Shown here piece by piece: positions 26,779 through 34,044 of a stretch of 64,000 nucleotides of DNA. The notes under the pieces were generated by a model, which did no database searches, was not told the DNA's origin, and saw only the letters and a program-made list of their open reading frames with translations. The stretch is from the NCBI RefSeq assembly GCF_014205255.1, contig NZ_JACHNE010000001.1:3224001-3288000 (forward strand), given 5' to 3'. The translations under genes and the position numbers were made by a program. Numbering within the stretch: the first letter of the stretch is position 1; each line of letters begins with the position of its first letter. Source of the DNA: Streptomyces caelestis. Lineage in GTDB: Bacteria; Actinomycetota; Actinomycetes; Streptomycetales; Streptomycetaceae.

Positions 26779-27627
26779 GTGCGTGACGAAAAGAAGCGGG
26801 CGTGCCCGGTGTGCGGCACGCCCACGGCCCGTCCTGGCCGAGGTCGCCCGCCCGTCTATTGCTCCCGGAGCTGCCAGGCCCGGGCGTACCGCCGGCGGCG
26901 GCAGCCGCTGCCCGCCCCGGGCAGCCCGCCCGCGCCCCGGCCGACAGACGTCCGCGCTCGGCAGCGGCGTCGGATCGCCGAGGCGGTGTGGCGTATCGCG
27001 GCCGAGCAGGGGCTGGACGCGGCGAGCATGCGCAGGATCGCGGCGGAGGCGCGGGTGTCGCTGCGGGTCGTGCAGTACCACTTCGACTCCAAGCACGCCC
27101 TGATGGTCGACGCGCTGCGGCTGCTGCACGAGGAGAACGAACGGCTGGCGCAGGGCCGCATCCCGTACGACATGACGGAGCCGGGCGCGCTGCTGCGGGC
27201 GGTGCTGGACGAGTTCCTGCCGTTGGACGAGCAACGCGCCTTCGCGCTGCGCGTGTTCACGGCGTACTACGCGCGGAGTCTCACCGATCCCGTGCTCGCG
27301 GAGGTCTTCCTGGCCGCCGAGCAGCCGCTGGAACGGCTCGTCTCGGACATCATCGGGGTGGGCGAGGCGGCAGGGCGCACCGCGCCGGGCATCGACCGGG
27401 CGCACGAGGCCGACCTGCTGGTGGCGGGAGCGGTCGGGCTGGGCCTGGACGTCCTGCACGGCCGCCGCTCACTCGCGGACGTACGGACGGTGCTGGACTA
27501 CCACCTGGGGCGGATCTTCCCGGACGCCATCCGCACACCCCGGCCGCTTCCGGCCGCCACGCCCCTCAATTCGGCACCCGCCGCTCAGCCGTCCCCCCGC
27601 CCGAACACCGGCCCCAGCACCAACTGA
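26779..27627 (+). CDS. TetR/AcrR regulator with N-terminal zinc-ribbon
   Basis: A 282-aa protein. Residues about 1-40 hold a four-cysteine Zn-ribbon-like module (CPVCG ... YCSRSCQARAYRRRR). After a Pro-rich linker, a TetR DNA-binding domain spans about 60-110 (RIAEAVWRIAAEQGLDAASMRRIAAEARVSLRVVQYHFDSKHAL), followed by the ligand-binding domain. The GTG at 26779 is the likeliest start because it keeps the Cys motif at the N-terminus. The C-terminus is Pro/Ala/Ser-rich and its last 43 bp overlap the convergent ROK gene. The Zn module may add DNA contacts or metal sensing. Confidence 0.82.
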   Translation: MRDEKKRACPVCGTPTARPGRGRPPVYCSRSCQARAYRRRRQPLPAPGSPPAPRPTDVRARQRRRIAEAVWRIAAEQGLDAASMRRIAAEARVSLRVVQYHFDSKHALMVDALRLLHEENERLAQGRIPYDMTEPGALLRAVLDEFLPLDEQRAFALRVFTAYYARSLTDPVLAEVFLAAEQPLERLVSDIIGVGEAAGRTAPGIDRAHEADLLVAGAVGLGLDVLHGRRSLADVRTVLDYHLGRIFPDAIRTPRPLPAATPLNSAPAAQPSPRPNTGPSTN

Positions 27628-28931
27628 GCCGCCCCCACGGCCACGACTCGCCCTCCCCCCGGCGCAACACGTACCGGTACGGCGTCCTCGCCCGTGCGCC
27701 GGGCCCGCGTTCCAAGTACCGCCCCGACGCCCCGCACGAACGCCTCCGGCGCCGCGGCCACCGTCCGGCCGCCCAGCAGGACGACGTCGATGTCGAGCAG
27801 CCCCACCAGGTTCGCCGCGCCCGCTCCCAGCACCCGCGCCGCCTCCTCGACATCGCCGCGCGCCACCGCGCCGAGGCACAGCGCCTCCACGCAGCCGCGG
27901 TCGCCGCAGGTGCACGGCGGGCCGTCCAGCTGGATCACCTGGTGGCCGAACTCCCCGGCCCCGGTCCGGGCTCCCCGGTGCACACTGCCGCCGATCACCA
28001 GACCGGCCCCCAGGCCCGTACCGAGGTGCAGATACGCGAAGGAGCCGCCCCCACCCCCGGCCGCCAGGCCCAGCGCAGCCGCGTTGGTGTCCTTGTCGAC
28101 CACGACCGGCACCCCGAGCCGCTCCGCCAGCGCCTCCCGCAGCGGAAAGCCGTCCCACTCGGGGAAGCCGGTGACCCGGTGCAGCACGCCCCGGACGTGG
28201 TCGAGCGGCCCGGGCAGCGCCACTCCCACCCCGAGCAGGGAACCGGCAGGGGCGAGGAGCGGCCCGGCGGGCAGCACCTCCGGGACCGTCAGCGGCCCGG
28301 CATCCGCCACCGTCACCCGCTCGGCATCCGCCACCCCTGCCCGCTCGGCATCCGGCGCCGTCGCCCGCACGGCATCCGCCACTGTCGCCCGCTCGGCATC
28401 CGCCACCCCTGCCCGCTCGGCATCCGGCGCCGTCACCGGCGCGGCTTCCGCCACCGTCACCCGCACGGCTTCCGTCACCGCCGCCAGCACCGCCCGCGCA
28501 CCCGCCCCCAGGTCCAGCGCGGCCCGCCGCTCCCCCACCACCGTCCCGCGCAGATCCACGAGCACGGCCCGGACCTCGTCCCGGTCCAGGTGAACCCCCA
28601 CCGCGTGCCCCGCCTCGGGCACCAGCCGCAGCACCGTGCGCGGCTTGCCCCCGGTCGACGCGCGGCGGCCCGCCTCCGCCGCGAGCCCGTCCTCCCGCAG
28701 CCGGGCCGTGATCTTGCTGACCGCCTGGGGGGTGAGCCCGGTCCGCTCGGCGAGTTCGAGCCGGCTGATGCCGTCGGACCCGGCCGTGCGCAGGAGGTCG
28801 AGCACCAGCGCGGTGTTGTGGCTGCGCAGGGCGAGCAGGTTCGCCCCGGCCGGTCCCGCACCGATGCCGCCCGCTCCGCCTGCCCCGCCCACTCCGCCCG
28901 TACGGTCGTTCGTCCTGTTCACGCCACCCAT
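27585..28931 (-). CDS. ROK family transcriptional regulator with octapeptide-repeat insertion
   Basis: A 448-aa NagC/XylR-type regulator. The winged helix-turn-helix (about 38-90, LELAERTGLTPQAVSKITARL) precedes a ROK domain with the zinc motif CTCGDRGCVEAL and sugar/ATP motifs GVGVALPGPLD and HLGTGLGAGLVI. Between about residues 145 and 210 an insertion of eight imperfect 8-residue repeats (pattern A-E-R-x-x-V-A-D) is encoded by 24-bp DNA repeats. The N-terminus is Gly-rich; the start may be 28931 or the GTG nine bases further in. It probably binds the palindrome at 28947 and controls itself and the divergent oxidoreductase gene. Confidence 0.85.
   Translation of the reverse strand: MGGVNRTNDRTGGVGGAGGAGGIGAGPAGANLLALRSHNTALVLDLLRTAGSDGISRLELAERTGLTPQAVSKITARLREDGLAAEAGRRASTGGKPRTVLRLVPEAGHAVGVHLDRDEVRAVLVDLRGTVVGERRAALDLGAGARAVLAAVTEAVRVTVAEAAPVTAPDAERAGVADAERATVADAVRATAPDAERAGVADAERVTVADAGPLTVPEVLPAGPLLAPAGSLLGVGVALPGPLDHVRGVLHRVTGFPEWDGFPLREALAERLGVPVVVDKDTNAAALGLAAGGGGGSFAYLHLGTGLGAGLVIGGSVHRGARTGAGEFGHQVIQLDGPPCTCGDRGCVEALCLGAVARGDVEEAARVLGAGAANLVGLLDIDVVLLGGRTVAAAPEAFVRGVGAVLGTRARRTGEDAVPVRVAPGGGRVVAVGAAQLVLGPVFGRGDG
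28298..28489 (-). repeat. eight imperfect 24-bp tandem repeats inside the ROK gene
   Basis: On the plus strand each unit begins CGGCATCC or CGGCTTCC. Units 2 and 5 are identical and units 3 and 6 nearly so, suggesting a 72-bp secondary duplication. The period is a multiple of three, so the frame is kept, adding 64 residues. Confidence 0.9.
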
Positions 28932-28946
28932 TGTCCCCGGCGCTTG

Positions 28947-28973
28947 CACTTTGGCAACAGCGTTGCCAAAGTG
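28947..28973. promoter_or_regulatory. perfect 12-3-12 palindrome, predicted ROK operator
   Basis: Arms CACTTTGGCAAC and GTTGCCAAAGTG around AGC form a perfect 27-bp inverted repeat in the 48-bp gap between the divergent ROK and Gfo/Idh genes. It ends six bases before the oxidoreductase ATG and its last bases abut the GGAGGG ribosome-binding site. ROK repressors commonly bind such sites. Confidence 0.8.
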
Positions 28974-28979
28974 GAGGGC

Positions 28980-30080
28980 ATGACTGGCACACCCCTCGGG
29001 ACACCGTCCGGCACCCCCGGCTCGCCCCTCCGCGTCGGCCTCGTCGGCTACGGCCTCGCCGGCTCCGTCTTCCACGCCCCGCTGATCGCCGCCACCGAGG
29101 GCCTCGCCCTGGACACGGTGGTCACCTCGAACCCCGAGCGGCAGCAGCAGGCCCGCGCCGCGTTCCCGGACGTGCGCCTCGCCGCCGGCCCGGACGAGCT
29201 GTTCGAACGGGCCGGGGAGCTGGACCTGATCGTCGTGGCGTCCCCGAACAAGACGCACGTGCCGCTCGCGACGACCGCGCTCAAGGCCGGTCTGCCGGTC
29301 GTGGTCGACAAGCCCGTCGCGGGCACGGCGGCCGAGGCGCGGGAGCTGGCCGCCCTGGCCGAGGAGCGCGGCCTGCTCCTGTCCGTCTTCCAGAACCGCC
29401 GCTGGGACAACGACTTCCTCACCCTGCGCAAGCTGCTCGACGAGGGCGAGTTGGGCGACGTCCGGCGCTTCGAGTCCCGCTTCGAGCGCTGGCGTCCGAA
29501 GCCGAAGGGCGGCTGGCGGGAGTCCGGCGACCCCGCAGAGATCGGAGGTCTGCTGTACGACCTCGGCAGCCATGTCGTCGACCAGGCGCTGGTCCTCTTC
29601 GGCCCGGCGGCCGCCGTCTACGCGGAGTCGGACATTCGCCGCCCGGGCGCCGAGACGGACGACGACACGTTCATCGCGATCACGCACGCCAGTGGCGTCC
29701 GCTCCCACCTCTACGTCTCCGCGACGACCGCCCAGCTCGGCCCCCGCTTCCGCGTTCTGGGCTCCGCCGCGGGCTACGTCAAGTACGGCCTCGACCCCCA
29801 GGAGGCTGCCCTGCGCGAAGGCCACCGCCCCGGGCCCGGCTGGGGCGCCGAGCCCGAGTCGCTGTGGGGCCGCGTGGGCTCCGGCGAGTCCCCGGTCACG
29901 GGCGGCGGCCGACCCGAACCGACCCTGCCGGGCGACTACCCCGCTTACTATGCGGCCGTGGCGAAAGCCCTGCTGGAGGGCGCCCCGAACCCGGTGACCG
30001 CGCTGGAGGCGGCCGCCGCCCTGGACGTACTGGAGGCCGCCCGTCGTTCGGCCCGCGAGAAGGTGACGGTGACCCTGTGA
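28980..30080 (+). CDS. Gfo/Idh/MocA family oxidoreductase
   Basis: A 366-aa NAD(P)-dependent sugar or polyol dehydrogenase-type protein. The Rossmann motif GLVGYGLAGSVFHAP is near the N-terminus, EKP-like DKPVAG follows near residue 107, and the C-terminal half has GGLLYDLGSHVVDQAL with the catalytic-region His. The ATG at 28980 follows GGAGGG. A GTG overlapping its stop starts the next gene. The ROK palindrome in its leader suggests induction by a sugar-like ligand. Confidence 0.9.
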   Translation: MTGTPLGTPSGTPGSPLRVGLVGYGLAGSVFHAPLIAATEGLALDTVVTSNPERQQQARAAFPDVRLAAGPDELFERAGELDLIVVASPNKTHVPLATTALKAGLPVVVDKPVAGTAAEARELAALAEERGLLLSVFQNRRWDNDFLTLRKLLDEGELGDVRRFESRFERWRPKPKGGWRESGDPAEIGGLLYDLGSHVVDQALVLFGPAAAVYAESDIRRPGAETDDDTFIAITHASGVRSHLYVSATTAQLGPRFRVLGSAAGYVKYGLDPQEAALREGHRPGPGWGAEPESLWGRVGSGESPVTGGGRPEPTLPGDYPAYYAAVAKALLEGAPNPVTALEAAAALDVLEAARRSAREKVTVTL

Positions 30081-30610
30081 CCCACAAGAGCACGCACGGC
30101 CCTTCGCACAGCCAGGAACTCACCCCGAAGATCCACCCGGAGCTCGCCCCGAGCCTGGAGGAGCTGGAGAGGGAGGAACGCCGCCTGGTGTTCCGCCAGT
30201 TCACCCACGACGACGCCTGGGCGCTCGGCTCGCTCCTCGTCGGCATGGCCCGGGAGCGACAGGCCCCGGTCGCGATCGACGTCCACCGCGCCGGCCAGCA
30301 GCTCTTCCACGCGGCACTGCCCGGCTCCACGCCCGACAACGACGCCTGGATCGCCCGCAAGCGCCGGGTCGTCGAGCGCTACGGCTCCGCCTCGTACCTG
30401 GTGGGCGCCCGCTTCCGCGCCAAGGGCACGACGTTCGAGGAGTCCTCGCGCCTCGACCCCGACACGTACGCGGCACACGGCGGTTCCTTCCCGATCATCG
30501 TCGAGGGCGTCGGCGTGGTCGGCGCGGTGACGGTGTCGGGGCTGCCGCAGCTCCAGGACCACCGGTTCGTGGTGGAGGCGCTGGAGGAGTTCCTCGGCAA
30601 GGACCGCTAG
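30077..30610 (+). CDS. UPF0303 / heme-degrading domain-like protein
   Basis: A 177-aa protein of the UPF0303 (DUF336/HbpS-like fold) group, with the conserved core LEREERRLVFRQFTHDDAWALGSLL, VAIDVHRAGQQLFHAALPGSTPDN, WIARKRRVVERYG and HGGSFPI. It starts at a GTG overlapping the oxidoreductase stop (GTGA) and so belongs to its operon. Biochemical role not established; relatives bind heme or act with oxidoreductases. Confidence 0.82.
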   Translation: MTHKSTHGPSHSQELTPKIHPELAPSLEELEREERRLVFRQFTHDDAWALGSLLVGMARERQAPVAIDVHRAGQQLFHAALPGSTPDNDAWIARKRRVVERYGSASYLVGARFRAKGTTFEESSRLDPDTYAAHGGSFPIIVEGVGVVGAVTVSGLPQLQDHRFVVEALEEFLGKDR

Positions 30611-30648
30611 CGCGCCGAAATCACCGGCGCCTGCTCGGAATTAGTGCC

Positions 30649-30711
30649 GGGTCCCTCCGGTTGGCACCTGCCGTACGCGTGATCACATACGGCGCCCAAC
30701 CGGAGGGACCC
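30649..30711 (+). promoter_or_regulatory. long hairpin covering the ribosome-binding site of the F420-type gene
   Basis: Perfect 16-nt arms GGGTCCCTCCGGTTGG (30649-30664) and CCAACCGGAGGGACCC (30696-30711) enclose a 31-nt loop that contains a second 6-bp stem, GCCGTA/TACGGC. The GGAGGG used by the gene at 30718 lies in the 3' arm, so the structure would mask translation initiation. It could alternatively act as a DNA operator. Confidence 0.7.
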
Positions 30712-30717
30712 CCACCG

Positions 30718-31584
30718 ATGACCACCGCTCTGAAGGAAACCGTCGGCCGGTACGGCATCTGGAGCGTAGGCCTGCGCTCGGAGGACCCGGACCGGCGCGG
30801 CGAAATCGCCGAGGCCGCCTCCGAACTGGAGGAACTCGGCTACGGCGCCGTCTGGCTGGGCGGCAACAGCTCCGCCGCCAACGCCGCCCCGCTGATCGAG
30901 GCGACCTCGAAGCTCACCGTAGGCACCAGCATCCAGAGCATCTGGCAGCACGAACCGGACGCCGCCGCCACGGCCTTCGGGGACCTGGAGTCGGCCCACC
31001 CCGGGCGTTTCCTGCTGGGCCTCGGAGTGAGCCACGCCAAGCGCGTGGAGCAGTACTCCCGCCCCTACTCGGCGCTCGTCGGCCACCTCGACGGCCTGGA
31101 CGCCGCGGGAGTGCCCGCGGAGCGCCGCCTCCTGGCCGCCCTGGGCCCGAAGTCGCTCCGGCTGGCCCGCGACCGGGCGGCGGGCTCGATCCCGTACCTG
31201 GTCACCCCGGAGCACACCGCGCACGCCCGCGAGATCCTGGGCGAGGCTCCGCTGCTGGCCCCGGAGCTGGGCGTCATCCCGGAGACGGACCCGGCCCGCG
31301 CCCGCGCCCTGGCCCGCGAGTTCCTCGCGATCTACCTCCCGCTGCCGAACTACACCAACAACTTCCTCCGCCACGGCTTCACCGAGGACGACCTGCTGGA
31401 CGGCGGCAGCGACCGCCTCGTCGACGCCCTGTTCGCCTGGGGCGACGACACGGCGATCCGCGCCAAGATCGACGCCTTCTTCGAGGCGGGAGCGGACCAC
31501 CTCGCCCTCCAGGTCCTGGGCGGCGAGCCGCGCGACGCCCTCCCGAGGAAGGCGTGGCGCGACCTGGCTTCTGCGCTGGCGTAA
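30718..31584 (+). CDS. LLM class F420-dependent oxidoreductase
   Basis: A 288-aa luciferase-fold oxidoreductase. ASELEELGYGAVWLGGN, the IWQHEPDAAATAFGDLESAHPGRF segment and LGLGVSHAKRVE are typical of the actinobacterial F420-binding subgroup. It is single-copy between the UPF0303 gene and a convergent FAH gene. Translation may be controlled by the hairpin covering its ribosome-binding site. Substrate unknown. Confidence 0.86.
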   Translation: MTTALKETVGRYGIWSVGLRSEDPDRRGEIAEAASELEELGYGAVWLGGNSSAANAAPLIEATSKLTVGTSIQSIWQHEPDAAATAFGDLESAHPGRFLLGLGVSHAKRVEQYSRPYSALVGHLDGLDAAGVPAERRLLAALGPKSLRLARDRAAGSIPYLVTPEHTAHAREILGEAPLLAPELGVIPETDPARARALAREFLAIYLPLPNYTNNFLRHGFTEDDLLDGGSDRLVDALFAWGDDTAIRAKIDAFFEAGADHLALQVLGGEPRDALPRKAWRDLASALA

Positions 31585-31604
31585 GGGGAGCGCCCCAGGG
31601 GCGC

Positions 31605-31662
31605 GGGGAACTGCGCGACCGGCCACGGACGGCCCGCAGCCGAAAGCCGACCGCAGTTCCCC
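31605..31662. repeat. Streptomyces-type intergenic inverted repeat (bidirectional terminator)
   Basis: GGGGAACTGCG (31605) and CGCAGTTCCCC (31652) flank a variable GC-rich centre between convergent genes. From memory this GGGGAACTGCG-C type element recurs at many Streptomyces gene ends. It probably terminates transcription in both directions. Confidence 0.7.
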
Positions 31663-31681
31663 GGCTCACCCAGCGGAGCGC

Positions 31682-32539
31682 CTACGCGTCTTTGAACTCC
31701 TGCCGCTGCCGCCCGAGCCCTTCGATCTCCAGCTCCACGACATCCCCGGCCCGCAGGAACGGCTTGGGCTCGGGCGCCCCCAGCGCCACCCCCGCCGGCG
31801 TCCCCGTGTTGATCACGTCTCCGGGGTACAGCGTCATGAACTGACTGAGGTACCGCACGACCTCCCCCACCGGGAAGATCTGCTCGGCCGTCGTCCCGTC
31901 CTGCTTCAACTCCCCGTTGACCCACAGCCGCAGCGACAGCCGCTGCGGGTCCGGCACCTCGTCCGCCGTCACCAGCCAGGGCCCCAGCGGATTGAACGTC
32001 TCGCAGTTCTTGCCCTTGTCCCAGGTCCCGCCCCGCTCGATCTGGAACTCCCGCTCGGACACGTCGTGCGCCACCGCGTACCCGGCGACATGCGCGAGTC
32101 CTTCCTCCGCGGACCCCAGGTACCTGGCCGTACGCCCGATGACGACGGCCAGCTCGACCTCCCAGTCGGTCTTGCGGGACGCGCGCGGCACGAGCACCGT
32201 GTCGTTCGGCCCGATCACCGTGTCCGGCGCCTTCATGAAGACGACCGGCTCGGCGGGCGGCTCGGCACCCGTCTCACGCGCATGGTCGTGGTAGTTCAGC
32301 CCGATGCAGACGATCTTGCCGATCCGCCCCAGCGGCGGCCCGATCCGCAGCCCGGTGGCGTCCAGTACGGGCAGCTCACCGGCGTCGGCGGCGGTACGGA
32401 TCCGCGCGAGCGCCGCGTCGTCCGCGAGCAGCGCCCCGTCGATGTCCGGCACGACGCCCGACAGGTCCCGCAGGGTCCCGTCGGCGTCGAGCAGTGCGGG
32501 CCGCTCGGTCCCCGCCGTACCGACTCGCAGCAGCTTCAT
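31682..32539 (-). CDS. fumarylacetoacetate hydrolase family protein
   Basis: A 285-aa FAH-fold hydrolase/isomerase. The metal-binding and catalytic blocks are KIVCIGLNYHDHARE, DWEVELAVVIGR, GYAVAHDVSEREFQ, GKNCETFNPLGPWLV and GDVINTGTPAGVALG. Such enzymes cleave C-C bonds or decarboxylate/isomerise dicarboxylic keto acids in aromatic or sugar acid breakdown. The ATG at 32539 fits the family start (MKLLRVG). A 149-bp gap separates it from the upstream yidC gene. Confidence 0.92.
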   Translation of the reverse strand: MKLLRVGTAGTERPALLDADGTLRDLSGVVPDIDGALLADDAALARIRTAADAGELPVLDATGLRIGPPLGRIGKIVCIGLNYHDHARETGAEPPAEPVVFMKAPDTVIGPNDTVLVPRASRKTDWEVELAVVIGRTARYLGSAEEGLAHVAGYAVAHDVSEREFQIERGGTWDKGKNCETFNPLGPWLVTADEVPDPQRLSLRLWVNGELKQDGTTAEQIFPVGEVVRYLSQFMTLYPGDVINTGTPAGVALGAPEPKPFLRAGDVVELEIEGLGRQRQEFKDA

Positions 32540-32688
32540 GATCACGTCTCCCTCGATCGCGGGCGCCCGCCCGAGGCCTGCGACCCGGATGCGGCGGGGC
32601 AGCCATCGGAGGACTGGTCGATCCTCCAAGCTGGCAGTCCACTCCGCAATACCCCGTTCACGGACTGGACCGTCACGTACCCGACCGG

Positions 32689-33396
32689 CTACCGGTACAG
32701 CACAGCGCGCTCGACGACACTCCACGTCGTACTGGTCACGACGTACAGCGCGGCGGCCAGCGGCACGACGGCCACGGTGACGAGCGTGAAGAAGGACATG
32801 AAGGGCATCACCTTGGTCACCGCCCCGAGCCCCGCCATCTGCTCCTCGCCGGCCGGGAGTGCCGGATTCACGGCCATCATGCGCTTGCTGAGGCGGTAGC
32901 TGAACGCCGCGACCCCGGCGACGACCACGAACAGGCCGGCGTAGACCAGCCCCGCCCCGTCGAGGAGACCACCCTGGAGCGCGTCCACCCACCGCTCCCC
33001 CAGCGGCGCGGCGAACAACTGGTGGCCGAGCAGTTCATTGGCCCGCCCGCCGATCGTGTCGCTGGAGAACAGGTGGTAGAGCAGGAAGAACGCGGGCACC
33101 TGGAGCAGCCCGGGCAGGCAGCCGGCCAACGGTGACACCTTCTCCTCGGCGTGCAGCTCCAGCACGGCCTTCTGGAGCTTCTCGGGGTTCCTCCCGTGCT
33201 TCTTCCGCAGCTCGGCGATCTTCGGCTGGAGCGCGGTCCGGGCCTTCTGGCCGCGTGCGGCGGCCCGGGACAGGGGGTGGACGAGGAGTCGTACGAGCGC
33301 GGTGAACAGGACGATCGCGGCGGCGGCCGCCGAGGCGCCGAACAGCGGCTGGAGGAGGTCGGCGAGTTCCTCGACCAGGTGGGCGAAGACGGACAT
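32689..33396 (-). CDS. YidC/Oxa1 family membrane protein insertase
   Basis: A 235-aa integral membrane insertase. The short form lacks a periplasmic domain. The TM2 region carries LVRLLVHPLSRAAARGQKARTALQPKIAELRKKHG with the conserved hydrophilic Arg and the cytoplasmic helical hairpin, and GCLPGLLQVPAFFLLYHLF follows. It is a second, non-rpmH-linked paralogue type found in Streptomyces. The ATG at 33396 follows GGAGGG. It is co-directional with the DUF6412 gene upstream. Confidence 0.9.
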   Translation of the reverse strand: MSVFAHLVEELADLLQPLFGASAAAAAIVLFTALVRLLVHPLSRAAARGQKARTALQPKIAELRKKHGRNPEKLQKAVLELHAEEKVSPLAGCLPGLLQVPAFFLLYHLFSSDTIGGRANELLGHQLFAAPLGERWVDALQGGLLDGAGLVYAGLFVVVAGVAAFSYRLSKRMMAVNPALPAGEEQMAGLGAVTKVMPFMSFFTLVTVAVVPLAAALYVVTSTTWSVVERAVLYR

Positions 33397-33492
33397 GGGT
33401 GAGCCCTCCGGGGGTCTCGTCGTGCCGGGAGTGGGACATGGCGGCATGACGACCCGCGCGGGGCCGGCTACGTGAACGTGCCTGGATGTGCC

Positions 33493-33804
33493 CTACGCGA
33501 AGGTCGCCCGGAGGGCGTGGCCGGGGGCCCGGGGCCGGGTGCGCCCCCGGGCGTCGGGATCGCGTTGGGGCAGGAAGGCCGTACGGCGGTCGCGGTCGCG
33601 GATGGCCGTACGCACCCGGGTTCGCGGCACGGTGGGCGCGCAGCGCGAGCCGACGAGGGCGCAGACCGCGAGCGCGGCAAAGGCCGCGGCGGTCGCGGCG
33701 AGCGCGACGGTGGCGTAGAGGCTGCCGGCGTCCAGCAGCGCCACTTCCAGGACCAGGAAGAGCAGCACGAGAGCGGGACGCAGACTCGCCCGGCCGCTGA
33801 CCAT
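33493..33804 (-). CDS. DUF6412-like small membrane protein
   Basis: A 103-aa protein. Two hydrophobic stretches (about 10-26 and 30-51) precede an Arg-rich soluble tail. It resembles small proteins (DUF6412) that accompany this yidC paralogue in Streptomyces, and the two probably form an operon. GGGAG precedes the ATG. Function unknown. The 240 bp upstream, up to the GH30 gene, hold only promoter-like sequence (a TATAAC box on this strand). Confidence 0.65.
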   Translation of the reverse strand: MVSGRASLRPALVLLFLVLEVALLDAGSLYATVALAATAAAFAALAVCALVGSRCAPTVPRTRVRTAIRDRDRRTAFLPQRDPDARGRTRPRAPGHALRATFA

Positions 33805-34044
33805 CGACTCCCTCTCCCCTGTACGCGCGTTCGCTCGACTACCCGTTCTCTTCGCTCTGTTCGTTATACAGGATCGCTCCGACGGTCGCGTCCGAGACTT
33901 CGTACACGGGTTTGAGAAAGGTTCGTCGCAACTCTCGACAACCCACCCGCCACACCCGATGCTTCTCGATGCCCATGAACGGGCCAACCCGCGACGCCGG
34001 ACCGGGGGGACCGGCGTCTGCCCCGAATCCCCTACGGAGGAGCC

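Noticed and set aside
28298..28489. CRISPR-like repeat array
   Set aside because: Units are contiguous 24-bp repeats with no spacers and keep the reading frame of the ROK gene.
26802..28979. Long plus-strand frame running from the TetR gene into the Gfo/Idh gene
   Set aside because: Only its last third, from 28980, is a real protein; the rest is out of frame with the TetR gene and antisense to the ROK gene.
33805..34044. Additional small gene before the GH30 gene
   Set aside because: No frame with a ribosome-binding site; sequence looks like divergent promoters.
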